DNA from: an uncultured Clostridia bacterium | GTDB lineage: Bacteria; Bacillota; Clostridia; Christensenellales; Aristaeellaceae | Length of the DNA stretch: 45,247 nt | Assembly: GCA_946407745.1 (NCBI GenBank) | Contig: CAMJPQ010000023.1 | Span: 1-45,247 of the forward strand | Reading direction: 5' to 3' | Shown: positions 39,606-45,247 of the stretch, piece after piece | Position numbering within the stretch: the stretch's first letter is position 1 | Layout of the letters: each line of letters begins with the position of its first letter | The notes under the pieces: model-generated | The model's input: only the letters and a program-made list of their open reading frames with translations | Told to the model about the DNA's origin: nothing | Database searches by the model: none | Position numbers and translations under genes: made by a program

Positions 39606-41009
39606 TCAAGCCTCCGCCCTTTCGGCAACAAGGGTGTTGTTCTTCAGCCCGGTGACCCGCACCCTGACAATCTGCCCGATGTCCCGTTCGCTGCCGGGCA
39701 GTGTCACAGACAGGCCGTGCATCCCGTGCCCGCTCACAGCGCTGTGAGACCGGCGGGAAAAGCCCTCCACCAGCACCTGCTCTTCTGTGCCGAGGAAACG
39801 GCGCATGGCGCGCTGCTGGCACTCATCCTGCAGCGCGATAAGCCGCTGTATGCGGTCACTGGCGACCTCTGCGCTCACCTGATCCGGCATCTTCGCCGCC
39901 GCTGTACCGACCCGGGGGGAATAGATGAAGGTGAAGGCGGAGTCAAAGCCGACCTCCTCCACCAGGGAGAGCGTGTCCTGAAACTGTGCCTCTGTCTCGC
40001 CGGGGAAGCCCACAATCAGGTCTGTGGTCAGGCCGATGCCCGGTACCGCCTCACGCAGCGCGCGCACGCGGTTCAGATAGGCTTCGCGGGTATAGCGGCG
40101 GTTCATCCGGCGCAGCACCTCGTCGTTGCCTGCCTGTACCGGCAGGTGGAACTGGGGCAGCACATGGCGGGAGGAGCCCATCACCTTAATCAGCTCGTCG
40201 GAGAGGTCCTTGGGGTGGCTGGTCATGAAGCGGATGCGCTCAATGCCGGTTTCATCCAGGCGGCGCAGCAGCTGCGCAAAGGTGATGCCGTCCGCAAGGC
40301 CCTTGCCGTAGCTGTTCACGTTCTGCCCCAGCAGCATGATTTCCTTCACGCCGTCCTGCCGCAGCCGCTCCGTCTCGCGCAGTATATCTTCCGGGCGGCG
40401 GCTGCGCTCGCGTCCGCGCACATAGGGCACGATGCAGTAGGTGCAGTAATTGTCGCAGCCGAACATGATGTTGATGTAGGCCGCGTCCTTCCGCATGCGC
40501 TGCACCGGCAGATCCTCCGCCAGCGTGTTGCGCGTGTCAATCTCCACCACGGTGGTATCTGCGTGCAGCGCCTTCCACATTAATTCGGGAAAGCGGTGGA
40601 GGTTGGCTGTGCCGAAGGCCAGGTCAACAAAGCGGTACTGCTTCAGTATCTTTTCGGCCATGCCGGGCTCCTGCACCATGCAGCCGCACACCGCGATCAT
40701 CAGTCCGGGCTTGCGCTTGCGGACCTCCTTCAGCCATGTCACGTTGCCCAGGGCACGGCGCTCGGCGTTGTCGCGCACACAGCAGGTGTTGAACAGCACA
40801 AAATCCGCCTCTTCCCGTGAGGCAGCCTCCTTCATCCCCATCTCCCGCAGCATGCCGGCGATGGTCTCGGAGTCATGGGCGTTCATCTGGCAGCCGTAGG
40901 TCACCACGCAGTAGGTGGCGGGCCTCTCCGGCAAATCGGCAATCTGCTGAATGTAGCGCTGCTGCTCCTCCAGCTCGGCGGCGGTCACCTGATAGGTGGG
41001 GTCGGTCAT
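39606..41009 (-). CDS. miaB: tRNA-2-methylthio-N6-dimethylallyladenosine synthase
   Basis: This 467-residue radical-SAM methylthiotransferase modifies A37 of tRNAs that read UNN codons. Both clusters are visible: auxiliary Cys40 (TYGCQMN), Cys76 (NTCCVR) and Cys110 (CGCMVQ), and radical-SAM Cys185, Cys189, Cys192 (GCDNYCTYC). A TRAM domain ends the protein (about 400-467). Sequence and the following ricA gene support MiaB over MtaB or RimO. It begins directly at the malQ stop (TAAATG junction), so translation is coupled to malQ. Confidence 0.96.
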   Translation of the reverse strand: MTDPTYQVTAAELEEQQRYIQQIADLPERPATYCVVTYGCQMNAHDSETIAGMLREMGMKEAASREEADFVLFNTCCVRDNAERRALGNVTWLKEVRKRKPGLMIAVCGCMVQEPGMAEKILKQYRFVDLAFGTANLHRFPELMWKALHADTTVVEIDTRNTLAEDLPVQRMRKDAAYINIMFGCDNYCTYCIVPYVRGRERSRRPEDILRETERLRQDGVKEIMLLGQNVNSYGKGLADGITFAQLLRRLDETGIERIRFMTSHPKDLSDELIKVMGSSRHVLPQFHLPVQAGNDEVLRRMNRRYTREAYLNRVRALREAVPGIGLTTDLIVGFPGETEAQFQDTLSLVEEVGFDSAFTFIYSPRVGTAAAKMPDQVSAEVASDRIQRLIALQDECQQRAMRRFLGTEEQVLVEGFSRRSHSAVSGHGMHGLSVTLPGSERDIGQIVRVRVTGLKNNTLVAERAEA

Positions 41010-42491
41010 TTATCTTTCAGCCTCCTGATTCCACTGGCGCAGCCTGTGCGCAAGCGCCGCGTCGGCCGCGCCGGGCAGCATCCGCCATTTCCAGTTGTTC
41101 CCGCCGATGGTGGAGGGAAAGTTCATCCTCGCTGTGCCGTCCAGGCCGAGCACATCCTGCATGGACAAAACGGCCGTGTCGCTCTTTGAATTCATCACCG
41201 CGCGGCAGAAGGCCTCCGGGGCTTCGCTCAGCGCTTTGAAGCCCAGCAGCCTGCGCGCGTCCTCCACGGTGGCGGCGTCCGCGGCGGACAGAAAGCCCAG
41301 AACGGTGTCGTTATCGTGGGTGCCGGTATATGCGACCGAATTCTGGGTGAAGTTGGTCAGCCGGTGCGGGTTGTCCTCACCGCCGCCAAAGCCGAAGGTC
41401 AGCACCTTCATGCCCGGGTAACCCACATAGTTCAGCAGCGCCCTGACCCGGTCGTTGACCACGCCCAGGTCCTCGGCCACGATGTTCAGGTCCGGCAGCT
41501 TCTTTTTGAAGGTGTCGAACAGGTGCCTTCCGGGGCCGACCACCCACTTGCCCGTCTGCGCCGTAGCGGCGCCGTGCGGGATGGAGTAGTAGTTGGCAAA
41601 GCCGATGAAGTGGTCGATGCGGATGATGTCATACATCTCCTTCATGCGGCGCATCCGCTCGACCCACCAGCCATAGCCGCGCCACCTCAGGCGGTGCCAC
41701 CGGTAGAGCGGATTGCCCCACAACTGGCCTGTGGCGGAAAACAGATCCGGCGGCACACCGGCGACGCGCCTGGGCACACCGTCGCGGTCGAGCTGGAACA
41801 CCTCCGGATGGGTCCAGGTGTCGGCGCTGTCCTCGGCAACGTAGATGGGCATATCGCCGAAGATTTCAATGCCCTTTGAATTGCAGTACTTCTTCAGCTC
41901 CATCCACTGCCGCTGGAAAAGATACTGGCAGTAGATCTGGAAATGCACCTCGTCAGACAGCTCGGTTTTGCAGCGGGCGATGGCGGAAGGGTCACGGCGG
42001 CGGATGGCCCTGTCCGGCCACTGTGTCCACATCATATTGCCGAAGCGCTTTTTCAGCGCCTGGAACAGCGCGAAATCATTGACCCACGGCTGCTCGCGGC
42101 GGAAGGCGGAGATTTCCCTCTGCAGCCTGTCCTCGGACTGGAAGAAGCTGTCGCGGAGCATGGCGAGCTTGTGCGCCTTCATGGCCTCAAAATCCACCTG
42201 GGCGGCATTCGACGGCTCGACCCACTCCTCTTCACGGGGAACAGGGCGCAAAAGGCCGTCCTCCTTCAGCTTTTCCAGCGAAATGAGCATGGGGTTGCCT
42301 GCAAATACACTGGCAGACTGGTAGGGCGATTCCCCATAGCCGGTGGGGCCAAGGGGCAGCACCTGCCAGATGTGCATCCCTGCCTCGGCCAGGAAATCTG
42401 CAAAGGCATAGGCTTCTTTGCCCATGCTGCCGATACCGTCCGGCCCCGGCAGGGAGGAAATGTGAAGCAGGATACCGCTTTTACGGGACAT
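41010..42491 (-). CDS. malQ: 4-alpha-glucanotransferase
   Basis: This 493-residue GH77 enzyme transfers 4-alpha-glucan segments between maltodextrins in the cytoplasm. Motifs include N-terminal RKSGILLHISSLPGPDGIGS, GESPYQSASVFAGNP, nucleophile region IRIDHFIGFANYYSIP, acid/base region LNIVAEDLG and AYTGTHDNDT. Length is as expected for the short type without N-terminal extension. AAAGGAG lies 7 bases before the ATG. Its C-terminus abuts miaB, so a glycan enzyme and a tRNA-modification enzyme share a transcript. Confidence 0.95.
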   Translation of the reverse strand: MSRKSGILLHISSLPGPDGIGSMGKEAYAFADFLAEAGMHIWQVLPLGPTGYGESPYQSASVFAGNPMLISLEKLKEDGLLRPVPREEEWVEPSNAAQVDFEAMKAHKLAMLRDSFFQSEDRLQREISAFRREQPWVNDFALFQALKKRFGNMMWTQWPDRAIRRRDPSAIARCKTELSDEVHFQIYCQYLFQRQWMELKKYCNSKGIEIFGDMPIYVAEDSADTWTHPEVFQLDRDGVPRRVAGVPPDLFSATGQLWGNPLYRWHRLRWRGYGWWVERMRRMKEMYDIIRIDHFIGFANYYSIPHGAATAQTGKWVVGPGRHLFDTFKKKLPDLNIVAEDLGVVNDRVRALLNYVGYPGMKVLTFGFGGGEDNPHRLTNFTQNSVAYTGTHDNDTVLGFLSAADAATVEDARRLLGFKALSEAPEAFCRAVMNSKSDTAVLSMQDVLGLDGTARMNFPSTIGGNNWKWRMLPGAADAALAHRLRQWNQEAER

Positions 42492-42574
42492 GCGAAGGCT
42501 CCTTTCATTCGGAGAATAGGGCTGCCACTGAGCTGCACATCACAGCGCATTGAGGATGCCTGTGCGATGCTTGC

Positions 42575-43588
42575 TCAGAACCTGATGTGCCTGCGTACCA
42601 GGCGGTAGCCGAAAACCAGCAGGGCGCGGCCGGGCGCACCGGGCAGGCAGGTTGCGCGGCCGAGCGGGTTCCGCCGCAGCGCCCTGTACAGCGCAGGGTC
42701 AAAATCGCGGATGCGCTGCCACATATCGCGGTTCATCCGCAGGCTTTCCTCTGTATTCTGTATAAACTGCAGGGAACATGTGGTAGACAGCTGTCCGCAG
42801 CAGTTATTGATCATATAGCGCTTCAGCTGGCGGGGGAGGCGGTTCAGCTCCTCCAGATGATAGGATGTGATCATTTGTACGGCGATCTCCGTGACCTGCC
42901 CCAGGCGGGAGAGGATCACCGTTTCATTCACCGACTGGTCGCCGCGCCCGGTCAGGTAGCCGTACAGCGGCACGTGATGGTACAGCAGGCGCTTCACGTG
43001 CGGCAGGGGCTGATAGATATACAGGTTGTCCTCATAAAAGGTATGGGCCGGCAAATGCAGGCCGATCTCCCTGAGCAGGCCCGTGCGGTAGATGAGGGAG
43101 TGAATCATGAACTGCTTGGAGACAGGGAAAAAGCCGGCCTCCTCCCATGTGATCACCCGGTCCTGCGGGAAAACGGTGGCGTAATCAATGCCGTACACCG
43201 CCTCGCGGTCCGCGTGGTCGTACACATAGTCGTGCACCACAAGGTCCGGTAGCTGCGCCGTGTGCTGCCGCAGCAGCGCCAGCATGCTTTTCAGCGCAGC
43301 GGCGTCCAGGCGGTCGTCACTGTCCAGCACCTTGAAAAAAAGCCCCTCAGCCTCCCGCAGCCCGGTGTTCAGCGCCTCACCGTGGCCGCCGTTTTCCTGG
43401 TGGACGGCACGGACAAGACCTGGGTTGCAGGCGGCGTATTCATCGGCGATGCGGGCGGTTTCATCTGTAGAGCCGTCATCCACAATCACGATATCCATCT
43501 CGTTTCCGCCGGCAAGGGCACTGTCAACAGCCTTGCGCATATACGCGGCGGAATTGTAGCAGGGAATGACACAAGTGAGCAGTTTCAT
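42575..43588 (-). CDS. Family 2 glycosyltransferase
   Basis: This 337-residue GT-A enzyme transfers a sugar from a nucleotide donor, probably to a surface glycan. VIVDDGSTDETA (Asp37, Asp38) binds the nucleotide, DSDDR (residues 89-93) is the metal-binding DxD-type motif, and the acceptor part (about 160-250) has HSLIYRTGLLREIG and FYEDNLYIYQPL. No membrane helix is evident. GGAGG lies 11 bases before the ATG. The sugar and acceptor cannot be read from the sequence. Upstream is a 372-base gap with several hairpins. Confidence 0.88.
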   Translation of the reverse strand: MKLLTCVIPCYNSAAYMRKAVDSALAGGNEMDIVIVDDGSTDETARIADEYAACNPGLVRAVHQENGGHGEALNTGLREAEGLFFKVLDSDDRLDAAALKSMLALLRQHTAQLPDLVVHDYVYDHADREAVYGIDYATVFPQDRVITWEEAGFFPVSKQFMIHSLIYRTGLLREIGLHLPAHTFYEDNLYIYQPLPHVKRLLYHHVPLYGYLTGRGDQSVNETVILSRLGQVTEIAVQMITSYHLEELNRLPRQLKRYMINNCCGQLSTTCSLQFIQNTEESLRMNRDMWQRIRDFDPALYRALRRNPLGRATCLPGAPGRALLVFGYRLVRRHIRF

Positions 43589-43660
43589 CAGCAGGTAGGC
43601 CTCCAGGCAGTAAGTGCGGCGCGCGCCGGACGGCAGGCGGGCTTTTATCGGAATGATAGG

Positions 43661-43668
43661 ATTGTACC
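43661..43668 (-). promoter_or_regulatory. Extended -10 promoter of the glycosyltransferase
   Basis: On the minus strand TGGTACAAT gives an extended -10 element, TACAAT at 43661-43666. The -35 is weak. The start codon is about 75 bases downstream. Confidence 0.5.
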
Positions 43669-43898
43669 ATACTTTGCATCAAAAAGCTATAGTGATACAC
43701 GCGCCTGAACCTGTGGTAGTCAGGACAGTGACCAGCCGTTTCAAAAGGGTATTCAGTCAGACTTCGGTCTGATATCAAATCCGGTCTGCGCCGTGCAGGC
43801 GCAAAGGTGACCAGAGGACGGCCGAAATGCCTCTGGTCAAAAGCGAAGCGCTGTTTTTCTGTAATGGCGCGAATGTAATAGAACGTAAATGAACTCCG

Positions 43899-43938
43899 GA
43901 CAGAAAGAGGCCTCCTCAGCGGAAAGGCTGAGGAGGCC
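43899..43938 (-). terminator. Terminator of the surface-protein gene
   Basis: A 12-bp stem, GGCCTCCTCAGC (43909-43920) with its complement (43927-43938), 6-nt loop, followed on the minus strand by TCTTTCTGTCC. It lies 23 bases after the stop codon. Confidence 0.8.
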
Positions 43939-43960
43939 AATGGTCGTTTCCCGACGAAGG

Positions 43961-45247
43961 TCAGTTCATGGTGGCGAGGCTTGTGCAGCCCATGAACGCC
44001 TGAGTGCGGATGATTTCAATGGTGTCGGGCAGGTCGATAGAAGTCAGCTCGGTGTTGTCCTTGAAGGCGGCAGCGCCGATCTCGGTCACCGTGTAGCCCT
44101 CGACCGTTTCGGGAATGGTGAAACTGGTCTCAGTGCCGCTGTAGGAGATCACCGCGCAGGTGGTTTCGGTGAGCGGCTGGTAGGTCACGCCGTCGATGAC
44201 GATGTTGGTGACGAGTGTGAACTGAATCACATCGGAGATGGTCTCGCCGACGGTGTTGCTCGCAATGACGCGGTAGCTCTGCCTTGCGCGGCTGGCGGTA
44301 GCGGTGAAAGTGAGGGTGTTGGTCGTCGTGCCGTGCCAGTTCTTGTTCTCGGGGATATTCACCCACTCACCGGTGCCGCCGTCATACTGCCACTGATAGG
44401 TGGGATTGCCGTCCGCCTCGGCGGTGAAGGTCACTGTGGTCGCCAGGGCAACCGCATAGCCGGCGGGCTGGGTGGTGAAGACGGGCTTCGTGGCCAGGCT
44501 GAGGTGCACTTCATCAGAGATGGTCTCACCGGCGATATTGGTGGCGATAACACGGTAGCTCTGCTTGGCGCGACTGGTGGTGGCACTGAAGGTCAGCGTG
44601 GTGGTCTTGGTGCCGTGCCAGTTCTTGTTCTCGGGGATGTTGGTCCAGGTGCCGGTGCCGCCGTCGTACTGCCACTGATAAGTGGCGTCGCCGTTCGCCT
44701 CAGCGGTGAAGGTCACGGTTTCACCCGCGGGGACCATCTGGTCGGTGGGCTGGGTGGTGAACTCAGGCTTCGCAGCCAGGCTCAGGGTAACAACATCGGA
44801 GATGGTCTCGCCGGCAGCGTTGGTGGCGACGACGCGGTAGCTCTGCTTGGAACGGCTGGTGGTGGCGCTGAAGGTCAGCGTGTTGGTCTGAGTGCCATGC
44901 CAGTTCTTGTTCTCAGGGATGTTGACCCACTCGCCGGTGCCACCGTCATACTGCCACTGATAGGTGGGATCGCCGCTTGCCTCAGCGGTGAAGGCGACGT
45001 CATCACCCAGGTTTGCCATCTGGTTGGTGGGCTGGGTGGTGAACTCAGGCAGGGTTGCGGGTTCGGGCGCGGTGCCGATGGTCAGGCTGATCTCATTGGA
45101 GATGGTTTCGCCGGCATCATTGGTGGCGATGACACGGTACATGTACCTCGCGCGGCTGTTGATGGCCGTGAAGGTCAGCGTGGTGGTCTGAGTGCCGTGC
45201 CAGTTCTTGTTCTCGGGGATGTTGACCCAGGTGCCGGTGCCGCCGTC
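43961..45247 (-). CDS. Surface protein with tandem Ig-like domains and LRR_5 tail (5' partial)
   Basis: The reading frame continues to the window edge, so the N-terminus is missing; 428 residues are visible. It consists of Ig-like domains about 94 residues long, each with YQWQYDGGTG, IPENKNWHGT, LTFSATTSR or a variant and YRVIATNIAGETISD. At least three full copies and part of a fourth are seen. The last about 45 residues hold one or two BspA-type leucine-rich repeats (ITEIGAAAFKDNTELTSIDL-like, then TQAFMGCTSL). The protein ends there without sorting motif, SLH domain or membrane helix. Such domains usually bind carbohydrates or proteins at the cell surface; the role is inferred. Confidence 0.85.
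   Translation of the reverse strand, partial: DGGTGTWVNIPENKNWHGTQTTTLTFTAINSRARYMYRVIATNDAGETISNEISLTIGTAPEPATLPEFTTQPTNQMANLGDDVAFTAEASGDPTYQWQYDGGTGEWVNIPENKNWHGTQTNTLTFSATTSRSKQSYRVVATNAAGETISDVVTLSLAAKPEFTTQPTDQMVPAGETVTFTAEANGDATYQWQYDGGTGTWTNIPENKNWHGTKTTTLTFSATTSRAKQSYRVIATNIAGETISDEVHLSLATKPVFTTQPAGYAVALATTVTFTAEADGNPTYQWQYDGGTGEWVNIPENKNWHGTTTNTLTFTATASRARQSYRVIASNTVGETISDVIQFTLVTNIVIDGVTYQPLTETTCAVISYSGTETSFTIPETVEGYTVTEIGAAAFKDNTELTSIDLPDTIEIIRTQAFMGCTSLATMN
44333..45214. repeat. Tandem 282-bp repeats encoding Ig-like domains
   Basis: The segment GTGCCAGTTCTTGTTCTC (or one base different) begins at 44333, 44615, 44897 and 45197: periods of 282, 282 and 300 bases. The extra 18 bases in the last interval add six residues in the inter-domain linker. 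The DNA copies are nearly identical, so recent expansion or gene conversion is likely. Confidence 0.85.

Larger units (their letters stand above)
43589..43960. other. Intergenic region with several hairpins
   Basis: No gene was found. It holds, in plus coordinates, a perfect TTCG-loop hairpin TCAGAC/GTCTGA (43757-43772), TGCGCC/GGCGCA (43787-43803), GACCAGAGG/CCTCTGGTC (43809-43838), and AGCG/CGCT followed by GTTTTT (43842-43857), then the surface-protein terminator. An extended -10 (TGGTACAAT on the minus strand, 43661-43668) may start the glycosyltransferase transcript. A plus-strand small RNA or a minus-strand leader are both possible. Confidence 0.5.

Overview
The window looks like chromosomal DNA of a GC-rich, fibre-degrading member of the Bacillota, probably a gut or rumen Clostridia; a Christensenellales-like lineage is my inference. 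The evidence is Gram-positive-type regulators and envelope genes (whiA, rapZ, ireB, ricA, LCP family, SLH domains), strong AGGAGG ribosome binding sites, many TTGACA/TATAAT promoters with 17-bp spacing, and xylan-use genes. No phage, transposase, CRISPR array or plasmid gene is visible.

Layout. 1-600: 21-bp-phased direct repeats cut by the window edge, then an intact tRNA-Ser(CGA) and a detached 5' half of a second tRNA-Ser lying next to a good promoter. 642-6734: a xylan utilisation locus with a secreted GH10 xylanase, an LplB/YtcP-type ABC importer with its binding protein, and a divergent AraC regulator. 6912-11109: a cytosolic hybrid histidine kinase with two receivers, followed by an esterase. 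11271-11681: five tRNAs (Val, Asp, Phe, Gly, Cys), followed by hisS. 13207-14045: a flavin oxidase-like protein and a TfoX-N protein. 14204-19276: a cytosolic GH43 enzyme that could finish the xylo-oligosaccharides imported by the transporter, and a secreted M16C metallopeptidase with an SLH-like tail. 19547-21601: glmM and a stand-alone left-handed beta-helix acyltransferase of UDP-GlcNAc synthesis. 21641-24839: ireB, whiA, rapZ and a QueG-like protein. 24897-29468: upp, and an envelope operon (LCP protein, zinc-ribbon membrane protein, DUF3298-like protein). 29538-35827: acyl-CoA ligase, mfd and an OmpR-type regulator with a degenerate receiver. 35999-43588: rtcB, a Pr6Pr-like membrane protein, an AGE-family epimerase, ricA, miaB, malQ and a family 2 glycosyltransferase. 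43961-end: the C-terminal part of a surface protein with repeated Ig-like domains and a short LRR_5 tail.

The clearest functional themes are xylan capture and breakdown (GH10 outside, ABC import, GH43 inside, AraC control) and cell-envelope precursor supply and its control (glmM, acyltransferase, rapZ, whiA, ireB, LCP). The items most worth a second look are the response regulator whose three switch residues are all replaced and which sits behind three 11-bp-spaced TTCACA boxes, the duplicated and broken tRNA-Ser locus beside phased repeats, a QueG-like protein without the expected catalytic aspartate, two structured intergenic stretches (35888-35968 and 43690-43860), and the missing yvcK between rapZ and whiA.
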